Position numbers and translations under genes: made by a program
The notes under the pieces: model-generated
Told to the model about the DNA's origin: nothing
Databases searched by the model: none
The model's input: the letters and a program-made list of their open reading frames with translations, nothing else
Shown here: positions 35,855 to 46,151 of the stretch, piece by piece
Position numbering within the stretch: the first letter of the stretch is position 1
Layout of the letters: every line of letters begins with the position of its first letter
Source of the DNA: an uncultured Coriobacteriaceae bacterium
Lineage (GTDB): Bacteria; Actinomycetota; Coriobacteriia; Coriobacteriales; Eggerthellaceae
Length of the DNA: 64,000 nucleotides
Direction: 5' to 3'
Assembly (NCBI GenBank): GCA_949294735.1
Contig: CASFII010000006.1
Coordinates: 434,001-498,000 of the forward strand

Positions 35855-35904
35855 CCCTGGCGCCATAAGGTTAGAGTTATAGCCCTGGCCCCTTAACTCT
35901 AGTC
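35855..35904. repeat. Short repeats between elp3 and the TatD-like gene
   Basis: TAGCCCTGGCGCC and TAGCCCTGGCCCC lie 28 bases apart, and TAGAGTTA pairs with TAACTCTA across them. The sequence may end both convergent transcripts. The CTGGCGCC word also occurs in a spaced array near 62943-63015. Confidence 0.4.
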
Positions 35905-36852
35905 TTATAACCCCAGCAACATCCTACTGGTTTCTGCAATAGCAAAGCCCAGTTCGTTCGGATTCTCTTCACGAATTTCCGCCAACATCTCAAGCGTATT
36001 GCGCAAACGCTGCATGTGTTCATGCAGGTTATAGATGCCTGCCTGTTTCGGAGGAAGATCTGTTTCTAATAAAAGCCGCTTTACAGGAATAACACGCGCA
36101 TACTCGCGACCCTTTTTAGTGGCCATCATGCGGAGGTTGACCGAGAAATAGCATCCCATATCAATGGCGCGTTTAAGCTGGTCGGAACTGCCTGAATACC
36201 AGTGAATGATGCATACGTTTGTGTCGGTGCAGTTGTGCTTTTCCAAAGTGTCAAGCACTTCAGGCACTGACTGTACGGCATGAATCGACATGAGTTTACC
36301 GCCACCGCTCGCACACGATGCTTGCACAATGCGATCGAATGCTTCTTTTTGAAGCTCAATAGATTCCTGGTGATCTTCGGAAAAATCCATGCCAACTTCG
36401 CCGATATAAGACGTTTCAGCAGCCAATTCTTCGAAACGCGCAACGTCATCAAGCGTGGCGCGCCCATCTGCCAGCCACCACGGATGCAGACCTAAACCAT
36501 TACGCACACCCGGGCAACGTCCGAGCACGAACTTGCCCTTCAGGTAATCGGTGGGCGTTACCGTGGTTGAGAAAAAGCCACCCTTCATCTTTGCAATCAT
36601 CGGCAACAAACCCTGCAGATTGTCTGCGAAGTTCAAATGACAGTGCATATCAAACAGCGGAACGTTTTCTGCCTGTTCTGCCACCAAGTCGGCATAAGAT
36701 TTGGCAGTTGCTTGCAGGTCAGACAAAACGGTGTGGTCCGTACCAATAATTTCTTTTGCATCAATGGCGCCATCGGGCGTTAAGAAAGCCCCATAAGCGT
36801 TACCAATGTGGTCGTTAGGGTTCAATTTCTGCAAGTTTGGCTTTTCAGTCAT
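35905..36852 (-). CDS. TatD-family metal-dependent hydrolase
   Basis: A 315-residue TIM-barrel hydrolase. Metal ligands are kept: His-x-His in FDMHCHLNF, His in GLHPWW, Glu in IGEVGMDFSED, His in SIHAVQS and IIHWYSGS, and Asp in LLETDLPP. An N-terminal extension of about 65 residues precedes the barrel and is unusual for TatD. Relatives act as Mg-dependent DNases or peptidases. It overlaps the end of tcdA by 8 bases, so translation is coupled. Confidence 0.88.
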   Translation of the reverse strand: MTEKPNLQKLNPNDHIGNAYGAFLTPDGAIDAKEIIGTDHTVLSDLQATAKSYADLVAEQAENVPLFDMHCHLNFADNLQGLLPMIAKMKGGFFSTTVTPTDYLKGKFVLGRCPGVRNGLGLHPWWLADGRATLDDVARFEELAAETSYIGEVGMDFSEDHQESIELQKEAFDRIVQASCASGGGKLMSIHAVQSVPEVLDTLEKHNCTDTNVCIIHWYSGSSDQLKRAIDMGCYFSVNLRMMATKKGREYARVIPVKRLLLETDLPPKQAGIYNLHEHMQRLRNTLEMLAEIREENPNELGFAIAETSRMLLGL

Positions 36853-37612
36853 GGAGTTCTCCCTTCGCCTTGTCAGCGATATGTCGAATTACGTATCCCG
36901 CGAGCATTTCTCCCATAATGGGCGGCATGAACGAAGCGCTGCCTAATGCTCCACCGGGTACTTCAATTGGTTCCTCATCAGAATACAACACCTGCAAAGA
37001 TTCTACGCCTCGTTTGCGTAAACCTTTGCGAACTACTCGCGAAAGGGGGCAATTTTTTGTTTCGAAAATATCGGCAAATTTTAGATTTTCGGGATGAATT
37101 TTGTTGGCGGCGCCCATGCTGCTTATGAGTGGGAGTGCTTTTTGCTTAGCCAGCTCAGCAATACCCAGTTTGACCGATGTAGTGTCAAGCGCGTCGATAA
37201 TATAGGTAATGCGAGGCGTGTTCTGTTCCTGCGTTTGCGCAGCCGTATCTGCCAGCCACGCATCAACCTTCTGCAAAAGAAACGGCAGGTCAGCTTCTTT
37301 AAGGAATTGATCGATTGCTAATACCTGGGCTTCGGGATTTATTTCAGCAATCATCTCAGACATAACTTCAACTTTTTTGCGCCCCAAGGTACGCTGCCAT
37401 GCGACCGCCTGGCGGTTGATGTTGCTTGGCTGTACGATATCAAAATCGACAAAGGTCAGATAACCCACGCCCCCACGAGCTAAAGCTTCAATACAGTTAG
37501 AGCCGACACCACCAACACCAAGCACTAGCACGCACGAAGCGCGCAGCCGAGCAAGCCCCTCTTCGCCCCAGAGAAGCTTCAATCTGCTATCGAAGGTTTC
37601 TGATTCGCTCAT
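36845..37612 (-). CDS. tcdA: tRNA threonylcarbamoyladenosine dehydratase
   Basis: A 255-residue E1/ThiF-like enzyme. The nucleotide loop is LVLGVGGVGSNCIEALARGG, followed by FVDFDIVQPSNINRQAVAW and the Lys in TLGRKKVEVM. The catalytic-type segment IDALDTTSVKLGIAELA and a late MPPIMGEMLAGYVIRHI match TcdA/CsdL, which dehydrates t6A37 to the cyclic ct6A using ATP. The ATG at 37612 follows GAAAGGCGCAC; a longer reading to 37666 is rejected. The enzymes that make t6A are encoded at 54044-57101. Confidence 0.92.
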   Translation of the reverse strand: MSESETFDSRLKLLWGEEGLARLRASCVLVLGVGGVGSNCIEALARGGVGYLTFVDFDIVQPSNINRQAVAWQRTLGRKKVEVMSEMIAEINPEAQVLAIDQFLKEADLPFLLQKVDAWLADTAAQTQEQNTPRITYIIDALDTTSVKLGIAELAKQKALPLISSMGAANKIHPENLKFADIFETKNCPLSRVVRKGLRKRGVESLQVLYSDEEPIEVPGGALGSASFMPPIMGEMLAGYVIRHIADKAKGELHD

Positions 37613-37664
37613 GTGCGCCTTTCTTTCCCTGCGTATTGTACCCGAAGAACCCAATAGAGAACCC

Positions 37665-38062
37665 AATGGAACCCAATGGGGACGTGTCTTTTGGGTTCAA
37701 AACTGATGCGAGTGTAGACAGCTGGGTTGAAGGACACTCTGAGCTTCAAACTTATTTATTCAAATACGAAGCGAAGCAGCAAAGCGCATATGTGAGCGTA
37801 AGCGAACGGTAGCTTTGCGGGTGTCCGGAAACCCAGCTGTCTACACTTAGCGAATACCCTGAAGCCCGAAAACAAGTCTGAGCTTCAAATTCTGCTGTTT
37901 ATAAGTGAAGCGAAGCAGCGCGACGCATAGTGAAGCAGCGTTAGCTGCGAAACGATAGGAGCGCGTCGAAGTTGGAGGGCTTCAGGGTATTCGCTGTATG
38001 CAAGGATAGAACCCAAAAGACACGTTCCCTTTGGGTTTTGAAGCCCGAAAACAAGTCTGAGT
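37665..38062. repeat. Modular nested inverted-repeat element, copy D
   Basis: This is the most complete copy. Outer arms are AACCCAATGGGGACGTGTCT (37670-37689) and AACCCAAAAGACACGTTCCC (38010-38029). Module 1 has perfect 18-base arms AGTGTAGACAGCTGGGTT (37711-37728) and complement (37830-37847). Module 2 has perfect 19-base arms AGCGAATACCCTGAAGCCC (37849-37867) and complement (37977-37995). A second fragment of the left edge of module 2 lies at 38039-38062. It sits between groEL and tcdA, both on the minus strand. No gene is seen in these 520 bases. Confidence 0.87.
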
Positions 38063-38071
38063 TTTAAAAAT

Positions 38072-38101
38072 AAAAGTGGGGTTCAAATGAACCCCACTTT
38101 T
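38072..38101 (-). terminator. Terminator of groESL
   Basis: AAAAGTGGGGTTC pairs with GAACCCCACTTTT around a short loop, followed on the minus strand by ATTTTTAAAAC. Strong intrinsic terminator 34 bases after the groEL stop. Confidence 0.85.
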
Positions 38102-38134
38102 CAGTTAGCTATAAAGCAGATTGAAGCTTCACGC

Positions 38135-40080
<1,946 letters not shown>

Positions 40081-40154
40081 GAGTTTATTCCTTTCATCCC
40101 TATGACCTGTTATTACCTCATTAATAATCACCGTACAAAAGACGGTGCTGAGTG

Positions 40155-40181
40155 CTAGCACTCGAACCTTTGGAGTGCTAA
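40155..40181 (-). promoter_or_regulatory. CIRCE operator (HrcA site)
   Basis: On the minus strand TTAGCACTC, nine bases, then GAGTGCTAG: one base off the perfect CIRCE inverted repeat. It lies just downstream of the groES promoter, so HrcA should repress groESL when unstressed. The hrcA gene is outside the window. Confidence 0.95.
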
Positions 40182-40193
40182 TCAACAGTAGCC

Positions 40194-40221
40194 ACTATAA
40201 CATCATGGACTTAAAATGCAA
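40194..40221 (-). promoter_or_regulatory. groESL promoter
   Basis: TTGCAT (-35, 40216-40221) and TATAGT (-10, 40194-40199) with 16 bases between, directly before CIRCE. A vegetative sigma factor promoter. The same hexamers and spacing occur before the binding-protein gene at 22741. Confidence 0.8.
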
Positions 40222-40268
40222 GAATTATTGAGGTTATTTAAGTGTCTGTCACTTAGATTTTACGCAAA

Positions 40269-40955
40269 TTACACACTCGCGCTCACAACGCCACCCTCAT
40301 AGGCAGCAACCACAAGCTGTGCGCGGTCGTGCGCATCAAGCTTGTTCATAATGCGCCCTATGTGAGTTTTGACGGTTGCAGGAGAAATAACCAACTCTGC
40401 AGCTATTTCCTCATTATTGAGCCCTCGCGCCACTAGGATAAGAATTTCGCGTTCCCTGTCAGTCAGCTGACGAAGCGCTCGTGTAAGGTTTTCATGTTTC
40501 CCCGCCCGAGGCCGCGAAGCTACAAAATTGCCAACCAGCCTGCGCATAACGGAAGGCTGAATGAGCGCATCACCCTTTGACACTACGCGAATTGCCTCTG
40601 CAATGTCATCTGGTTCGGCGTCTTTGAGCAGAAAGCCGCTCGCCCCTGCAGCCAAAGCGTCGTAAACATATTCGTCGATATCAAAGGTGGTAAGCACTAA
40701 TACATGTACCCCAACCAACCGAGGATCTGCCATTAAAGCACGGGTTGCTTCTATGCCATTTTTCTTCGGCATGCGGATATCCATAAGCACCACATCAGGC
40801 TGCAATTCTTGCGCCAGCGAAACCGCTTCTTCCCCCGTTCGCGCTTCGCCAACTACCACTAAATCATCGTATGAAGAAAGAATCAGCTTATATCCGCTGC
40901 GAACAATGTCCTGGTCATCAGCAATCAATATCTGAATAAGCTTACCGTCAATCAT
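40269..40955 (-). CDS. NarL/FixJ-family response regulator
   Basis: A 228-residue two-component regulator. The receiver has Asp pair in ILIADDQDIVRSG, phospho-acceptor Asp in PDVVLMDIRMPKKNG near residue 56, Thr in VLVLTTFD and Lys in GFLLKDAEP. The C-terminal LuxR-type helix-turn-helix is LTDREREILILVARGLNNEE. It should bind DNA when phosphorylated by the kinase encoded upstream. The start ATG overlaps the kinase stop by 8 bases. No target is evident from the neighbourhood. Confidence 0.94.
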   Translation of the reverse strand: MIDGKLIQILIADDQDIVRSGYKLILSSYDDLVVVGEARTGEEAVSLAQELQPDVVLMDIRMPKKNGIEATRALMADPRLVGVHVLVLTTFDIDEYVYDALAAGASGFLLKDAEPDDIAEAIRVVSKGDALIQPSVMRRLVGNFVASRPRAGKHENLTRALRQLTDREREILILVARGLNNEEIAAELVISPATVKTHIGRIMNKLDAHDRAQLVVAAYEGGVVSASV

Positions 40956-42174
40956 GAGCTTCACCTACTTTTCCCAGCGGAATAGAAACGCTAATACTAA
41001 ACCCGCCTCCTGGTTTGTTTTCAGCCAAAAACGTTCCACCAAGCAGATTCACGCGTTCGGCCATTCCTTGTATGCCGTGACCTTCGCTCTTCTGATTCTG
41101 AGAGATGCCCACACCATTGTCTTCAACAACTAAAGAAACGCTTTGGGGATCTTTAGCCAGACGAATATTTACCTGCGTCGCCTGCGCATGACGAAGTACG
41201 TTAGTAACTGCTTCGCGTGCAACGCTAAAGAGAGCCACATCAATAAAAGTCGGCACATCCTCTTTGGAATAATTGCCCTTGTCAAATTCTGCCCGAATAT
41301 CCACCTTGCGCAAATACTCGCATAAATCAGGAAGGCGCTCGGTTCCAAAGGTGGGGGCATAATCAGGCTTAGCATCTTCGCCGCGAAGAACACCAATCAT
41401 GCTGCGCAGTTCTTCCAGCGCGGACTTCGCTGTGTGTCGGGCGGTAGCAATGGCTTCTTTTGCCGCCTCAGGATTACGGTCGATCATACGTTCGGCAGCG
41501 GCAGCCTGGATGCTTACCGCGGACAGCGAATGAGCGGTAATGTCGTGCACCTCGCGCGCTATGCGTACTCGTTCTTCTTCTACCCTGCGCGCTGCTTCTT
41601 CTTCTTTAGCACGCTCTGCTGCAGCGGCGCGTTGTTCGGTAGCCTGCAGGTATTCACGACGTACTTTATAGGCATAACCAGCCAAAGCTGAAGCAACCAG
41701 CAACACCACGTTTTGAAAGCGCAACAGCAACGCCAAACTTTCTGAGGTTGGGTTATGAACAAGAAGCAACGCCGCAACTGCCGCTACGCTTGCAATAATT
41801 GCCTCTTTTCTGCTGCATTCACTTGCGATAGTAAACAAAGCCACCATACAGCCCACCACCGCCAAAGAATACTCCCGAAAAAATCCCTGGGTTCCCACGT
41901 ATGAAATTAGAACAAACACAAACACGGGCCACGGAAAACGCCGTCTCAAAGCCAACGGCAAGGTAGTAAGCGCTAAAGCAAGAAACGCTGCGGTACCAGG
42001 TACAACCGCTTCAATGCCTAAAATTCTACGCAACATTTCATCGGGCATAAATTCGAACGAAACGGACAGAATCATCTGAACTGCACCGAACGCAAAGGCA
42101 AGGAGAGCAACCGCTACATCAAAAGCCCAGTCCGTAGCGCTCATAGGACGATTATGTACCAGATATTTTTCCAT
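40948..42174 (-). CDS. NarL-type sensor histidine kinase
   Basis: A 408-residue membrane sensor. The first 180 residues hold five or six hydrophobic helices with no large outer loop, so it probably senses the membrane or an intramembrane signal. A charged helix follows, then the HisKA_3 box REVHDITAHSLSAVSIQAAA with the phospho-His, and a HATPase domain with AVTNVLRHAQATQ, VEDNGVGIS and GHGIQGMAERVNLLGG. This is the DesK/NarX group. The start lacks a clear ribosome site and has a TATCAT-like element 12 bases upstream. Confidence 0.93.
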   Translation of the reverse strand: MEKYLVHNRPMSATDWAFDVAVALLAFAFGAVQMILSVSFEFMPDEMLRRILGIEAVVPGTAAFLALALTTLPLALRRRFPWPVFVFVLISYVGTQGFFREYSLAVVGCMVALFTIASECSRKEAIIASVAAVAALLLVHNPTSESLALLLRFQNVVLLVASALAGYAYKVRREYLQATEQRAAAAERAKEEEAARRVEEERVRIAREVHDITAHSLSAVSIQAAAAERMIDRNPEAAKEAIATARHTAKSALEELRSMIGVLRGEDAKPDYAPTFGTERLPDLCEYLRKVDIRAEFDKGNYSKEDVPTFIDVALFSVAREAVTNVLRHAQATQVNIRLAKDPQSVSLVVEDNGVGISQNQKSEGHGIQGMAERVNLLGGTFLAENKPGGGFSISVSIPLGKVGEAHD

Positions 42175-42188
42175 GGCAGTATGATACT

Positions 42189-42204
42189 CAGCCTTCGAAG
42201 GCTG
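42189..42204. promoter_or_regulatory. Perfect 16-base palindrome before the histidine kinase gene
   Basis: CAGCCTTCGAAGGCTG is fully self-complementary and lies 15 bases upstream of the kinase start, next to a TATAGC -10-like hexamer. It is a candidate operator, perhaps for the response regulator itself, or a 5' hairpin. Confidence 0.45.
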
Positions 42205-42255
42205 CGCTATACCACCGCAAGAGTATTACCAAACTATTACGAAACGAAATAAAGA

Positions 42256-43074
42256 CTACGCGTAAAAAGCAACGTCAGGACAAGGCGGTTCCAACTTGCG
42301 TTTGAATTCGCTGGCCTTAACGCGCGCTAAGACTCGTTCAACCGAAGCAGCGCTGAACCCTTGAGCTATCAATTCTTCTGCGTTCATACCTTTTTCCACA
42401 TGAGCAAACAAAATCCGATCGAGCTCAGCATAGGTAATGCCTAAACTTCGTTCGTCTTCTTGACCTGGAGCAAGTTCAGCGCTTGGTGGCTTTATGAGAA
42501 TGTTTTCAGGGATTGGCGGCACCTTACCTTCCGCCACCGCTTCATTGTTGCGCCAGCGCGCAAGCGCAAACACATCCGTCTTGTACAAGCCGCCCAGAGG
42601 AGCAAATGCGCCGCACATGTCGCCGTAAAGCGTTGAGTAACCCATGTACGCTTCGCTTTTGTTGCCAGTGTTCATACACAGCCAATGATGTGCATTTGAA
42701 AGGGCCATTAGGACTATCATGCGGCATCTTGCCTGGGTGTTTTCAGATGCAAGCCCATACCACTTTTCCTTGCAGCTATCAGAAAGGCTTCGCGCGAAAG
42801 CTTCGTATGCCTCATTAATAGACACGGAGAAGGCAGAAATGCCCAAATTAAGAGCTAATTCCTGAGCATCTGCCACTGAAGCTTCACTGGAATAAGGACC
42901 AGGAAGATAGACGCCATGTACCGCTTCTGCCCCCAAAGCGTCAACGCACATTACTGCCACCAGACTGGAATCTATACCGCCCGAAAGACCAATGACCACC
43001 TCAGTAAATCCAGCAGTATGTACGTATTCTGCCAGTGCTTCTGTACAGGCTTTGTATTGTTCGGCAGTTTCCAT
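42256..43074 (-). CDS. nadE: Ammonia-dependent NAD synthetase
   Basis: A 272-residue NadE without a glutaminase domain, so it uses ammonia to convert deamido-NAD to NAD with ATP. The PP-loop is VIGLSGGIDSSLVAVM near residue 28, and later blocks STLYGDMCGAFAPLGGLYKTDVF and PPSAELAPGQEDE match the family. No clear ribosome site precedes the ATG. It follows hypB by 55 bases and may be the last gene of the Tat-Hyp transcript. Confidence 0.94.
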   Translation of the reverse strand: METAEQYKACTEALAEYVHTAGFTEVVIGLSGGIDSSLVAVMCVDALGAEAVHGVYLPGPYSSEASVADAQELALNLGISAFSVSINEAYEAFARSLSDSCKEKWYGLASENTQARCRMIVLMALSNAHHWLCMNTGNKSEAYMGYSTLYGDMCGAFAPLGGLYKTDVFALARWRNNEAVAEGKVPPIPENILIKPPSAELAPGQEDERSLGITYAELDRILFAHVEKGMNAEELIAQGFSAASVERVLARVKASEFKRKLEPPCPDVAFYA

Positions 43075-43129
43075 GATGAGTCACACGTCCACGTAGTACC
43101 TATATGAAATTCCAGGAATCCAGCAGGGG

Positions 43130-43780
43130 CTACGCGTTGCGAATTCGTTCAGCCAACCATTCTGCCCAAGCCTGCACACCTTCTCCATTCGTTGCAGACA
43201 TCGGAAAAATGGGGGCGGTTGGATTCAGCTGCTTAACCGCACTTTCAAAAGCTTCTTTGTCAAAGTTGAACACGGGCATCGTGTCTACCTTGTTAAGAAT
43301 AATTGCCTCTGAAACCTGGAACACGCCAGGATATTTCAGGGGTTTGTCGTCGCCTTCGGGCACCGACAAAATCATTACCTTGGCGTTTTCACCTAAGTCG
43401 AAGTCGGTAGGACACACTAAGTTGCCTACGTTTTCCAAAATAATAAGATCAAGGCGTTCCAAATCTAAAATGTCGATAGCGCGCTTCACCATGGCGCTTT
43501 CCAGGTGGCATGCTCCACCCGTATTAATCTGAACAGCCGCAATGCCCTGAGCCTTAATCTTTTCAGCATCTACGCTGCTGGCAATGTCGCCTTCGATAAC
43601 CGCAATATTGAATTCGTCTCGCAAGGCATCAATGGTTGCCAAGATGGTAGAGGTTTTCCCAGAACCAGGGCTTGCGAGCAAATCTAATACAAATACATGG
43701 TTTTCGGCAAAACGCTTGCGCAATTCTGCTGCCAGCGTGTCATTCTTTTGCAAGATAGGTTGCTTTACATCAATCTGCAT
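43130..43780 (-). CDS. hypB: Hydrogenase nickel-incorporation GTPase HypB
   Basis: A 216-residue SIMIBI GTPase. The P-loop is LLASPGSGKTSTI near residue 34, followed by the switch region EGDIASSVDAEKI and the metal-site block INTGGACHLESAMV with Cys and His. The N-terminal CxxCGC nickel-storage motif of some HypBs is absent. It delivers nickel to NiFe hydrogenase together with HypA. The ATG follows AAGGATGCGCT, 26 bases after hypA. Confidence 0.95.
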   Translation of the reverse strand: MQIDVKQPILQKNDTLAAELRKRFAENHVFVLDLLASPGSGKTSTILATIDALRDEFNIAVIEGDIASSVDAEKIKAQGIAAVQINTGGACHLESAMVKRAIDILDLERLDLIILENVGNLVCPTDFDLGENAKVMILSVPEGDDKPLKYPGVFQVSEAIILNKVDTMPVFNFDKEAFESAVKQLNPTAPIFPMSATNGEGVQAWAEWLAERIRNA

Positions 43781-43806
43781 AGCGCATCCTTAGTCTTAAA
43801 ATCCTG

Positions 43807-44181
43807 TTAAGATTCCTGTTCGTTTGCCTCGTCTGGCAAATCTACTTCAATAGAGTCAATTTGCAATTCGCGCCCAGCAATCAATTCGGTGGCAAAGCTG
43901 CCACATTCTGGGCAGAGCATATGGAAGCGGTCGTGTTCGTATTCAGCTCCGCACTCCAAGCAACGACTGCTCGGACGAATAATCTTGATATCCAGATCGG
44001 CGTCCGCCGTAAACGGATCACCTTCTTTAAGTGCCTCGAATGCAAACACCAGGGCATCTTCAATAGCTTCAGTCATTTCGCCAACTGAAAGACTAATCTT
44101 CAAGAGCTTTTCAGCACCTGCGTTATGAGCAGCTTCAGTGGCCGCCTCCATAACGCCCGTCATAATGCCCAGTTCATGCAT
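43807..44181 (-). CDS. hypA: Hydrogenase nickel metallochaperone HypA
   Basis: A 124-residue HypA. The N-terminal MHEL motif provides the nickel site through His2. The zinc domain has CLECGAEYEHDRFHMLCPEC, the two CxxC pairs. It hands nickel to the hydrogenase large subunit with HypB. It starts 2 bases after the tatC stop, so it lies in one operon with the Tat genes. The last 25 residues are acidic. Confidence 0.95.
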   Translation of the reverse strand: MHELGIMTGVMEAATEAAHNAGAEKLLKISLSVGEMTEAIEDALVFAFEALKEGDPFTADADLDIKIIRPSSRCLECGAEYEHDRFHMLCPECGSFATELIAGRELQIDSIEVDLPDEANEQES

Positions 44182-44183
44182 AG

Positions 44184-44972
44184 TTATGCGCCATCACTTT
44201 CTTCTAGCGCCAGTTCTTCGTTTTGTTGTTTAATGCGTTTGGCGAGTACCACACGCGAAATAAGCAAGCTTACTTCGTACAAGCCAATCAAAGCGGCAAA
44301 CATCAATGCCATGGTTATCGGAGAAGCATCAGGGGTAACCATTGCCGAAAAGATAAGCAGGCCAACATAGATTTCGCGCCACATATTGCGAAGCTTCTTA
44401 TAGGGAATAACGTCGAAAATAACCAGGTAAAACACAACGAGTGGCAGTTCGAACGCTATACCAAAGCCAATTTCAAACTTGATAATGATATCAATGTAGG
44501 TAGATAAGCGTGGCTGGATGGTACCAAGCCCCGTTGCCTGGTCCGTCAACCACTGAAATGCCGGATTCAGAATGATGAGATAGCAAAATACCACGCCAAA
44601 AATGAAGAGCAAAACGCCTACTACGAAGGTCGGCATAAACCACTTGCGTTCTTTTGGCTTTAAAGCAGGCAAGAAAAACGCCAGCAACTGCCACAACACC
44701 ACTGGTGAACAGGCAACCAGCGCCGCCCAAATGGATATTTTGAAGCGCACACTAAAGGCTTCAAACGGGTCCAAAATTACCATGTCGACGGTTCCGTTTG
44801 GACCTTCTTTTAAGAATTCCTGGACGGGATCCAATAGAAACTGACCAATGGTTGGAGTAGCCATATAAAAGACAACAACCCCAATGAACAAACACGCAAC
44901 TATGCGCACTAAGCGCATGCGCAGCTCGCCCAAGTGCTCAAGAAGGGGCATACGCGCCGGACCGATAGGCAT
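44184..44972 (-). CDS. tatC: Twin-arginine translocase subunit TatC
   Basis: A 262-residue membrane protein with six helices. The N-terminal MPLLEHLGELRMRLVRIV is the conserved signal-binding start, and FRISIWAALVACSPVVLWQLLAF-like text and FEIGFGIAFELPL with its Glu are family markers. TatC binds twin-arginine signal peptides of folded cargo. It overlaps no gene and follows tatA by 3 bases. Adjacent hypAB suggests hydrogenase small subunit is a main cargo, which is inference. Confidence 0.96.
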   Translation of the reverse strand: MPIGPARMPLLEHLGELRMRLVRIVACLFIGVVVFYMATPTIGQFLLDPVQEFLKEGPNGTVDMVILDPFEAFSVRFKISIWAALVACSPVVLWQLLAFFLPALKPKERKWFMPTFVVGVLLFIFGVVFCYLIILNPAFQWLTDQATGLGTIQPRLSTYIDIIIKFEIGFGIAFELPLVVFYLVIFDVIPYKKLRNMWREIYVGLLIFSAMVTPDASPITMALMFAALIGLYEVSLLISRVVLAKRIKQQNEELALEESDGA

Positions 44973-44975
44973 AGC

Positions 44976-45755
44976 TTATTCCCCCTTCTCTTCGGTAGTA
45001 GTTTTTGCTTCAGCAGCTTTCGGATCTGCTTTGGAAGTACTTGTAGCCTTTTTGGTGGTAGCGGTTTTTGTGGTCTTTGCAGCTGGCTTTGTACCGTACA
45101 GTTCTGCAGCAGAAGGGGTTTTCTTCGCTGCGGTGGCTTTTGCGGTGCGGGTCTTAGTGGTGCCAGCCTTAGTGGCACCTGCCTTGGTGGTGTTTGTTTT
45201 AGTAGCACCCGTCTTAGCGGTGCTTGCCTTAGAGGTACTCGTTTTGGTAGCGCCCGCCTTAGCCGTGCTCTTCTTGGTGGATGGTTTGGCATCTGAAGCG
45301 TCAGCCGCTTTGTTGGCAACTGGCTTTGCAGCCTTTTCTACGCTTTCTTTCTGCGCAGCGGCAGCCTCCACTTCAGCCTTTTCGGCTGCTTCAGCTTCAG
45401 CAGCCTTCTTTGCAGCACGTTCAGCGTCATAACGAGCCTTGCGTTCGCTAAAAGATTCTGCGCGCTTACGTGCCTCACCCGCTACAGTAGCACCTGCACT
45501 GGCAGCCGTTTGGGCGGTTTCTTTTGTGGTGTTCCCCAAACTCGCCAACGCATCCAAGGGGTTCTTGAACGGATCTCCGCTTTCAGGATCATAAACTTCG
45601 GTCTTAATAACCTTCGACATTTCAGACTGGGCGTCACGAAACTTCGCAATAGCCTGACCTACTGTTTTAGCCATTGCGGGCAGTTTGTCGGGGCCGAAAA
45701 TTAGAAACCCAAACAACAGAATGAGGAATAATTCAAATCCACCAATACCAAACAA
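44976..45755 (-). CDS. tatA: TatA/TatB-type translocase subunit with a long Lys/Thr/Ala tail
   Basis: A 259-residue protein. Residues 1-22 (FGIGGFELFLILLFGFLIFG) are the membrane helix, then PDKLPAMAKTVGQAI is the amphipathic helix of TatA/B. TatB-like GIGGFE at the start and a long body argue for TatB or a dual role. The rest is low-complexity: an Ala/Glu coiled coil (residues 90-140) and a repetitive Thr-Lys-Ala tail (residues 155-240). The start is TTG at 45755 with AAAGGGGAGAGCT. No second TatA is seen in the window. Confidence 0.9.
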   Translation of the reverse strand: MFGIGGFELFLILLFGFLIFGPDKLPAMAKTVGQAIAKFRDAQSEMSKVIKTEVYDPESGDPFKNPLDALASLGNTTKETAQTAASAGATVAGEARKRAESFSERKARYDAERAAKKAAEAEAAEKAEVEAAAAQKESVEKAAKPVANKAADASDAKPSTKKSTAKAGATKTSTSKASTAKTGATKTNTTKAGATKAGTTKTRTAKATAAKKTPSAAELYGTKPAAKTTKTATTKKATSTSKADPKAAEAKTTTEEKGE

Positions 45756-45935
45756 AGCTCTCCCCTTTGTTGTTCATACGTATGAAGAAGTACGCTACAC
45801 CTGCTTTTAACTGCTCAAACGCCAAATGCGGCATACTTTTTTTGCGGGCACAGCAACCGAGATATAGTAGCACAAACCTTCTATGCGGTGGCATTTAAGC
45901 GTTTGCTGCAAGCAGTTTTATGCGGCAGATGGTGA

Positions 45936-46136
45936 TTAAGCCCCCGCGCTAAAGAACGAAAGAGCAACCGTTGGGATGCCTAGAGCCAATACCAAAATGA
46001 CGCATACCACAATGGTGAAGATCTTCTTTAGACGCTCGGAGCGCTCTTTAGCTGCCTGAGCGCGCGCTTCGCGTTCCTGAGCAGCTCTAATACGTTCTTC
46101 GCGTTGCTTTGCACTAATCTTTTGCTTGTTTGCCAT
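45936..46136 (-). CDS. Small tail-helix membrane protein
   Basis: A 66-residue protein. The first 38 residues are a highly charged Arg/Glu/Lys/Ala helix, and residues 40-60 (IFTIVVCVILVLALGIPTVA) are a single membrane helix near the C-terminus. It should lie in the membrane with its charged end in the cytoplasm. I do not recognise the family. The ATG follows AGGAGAAAGA, and it starts 15 bases after the amidohydrolase-like gene, so the two are probably co-transcribed. Confidence 0.75.
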   Translation of the reverse strand: MANKQKISAKQREERIRAAQEREARAQAAKERSERLKKIFTIVVCVILVLALGIPTVALSFFSAGA

Positions 46137-46151
46137 TCTTTCTCCTGAAAG

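Noticed and set aside
35855-35904. Strong terminator between elp3 and the TatD-like gene
   Set aside because: Pairing is possible but neither strand has a T run, so it is recorded only as repeats.
44884-45432. Plus-strand Ala/Val-rich protein opposite tatA
   Set aside because: It is the reverse of the repetitive tatA tail and has no ribosome site.
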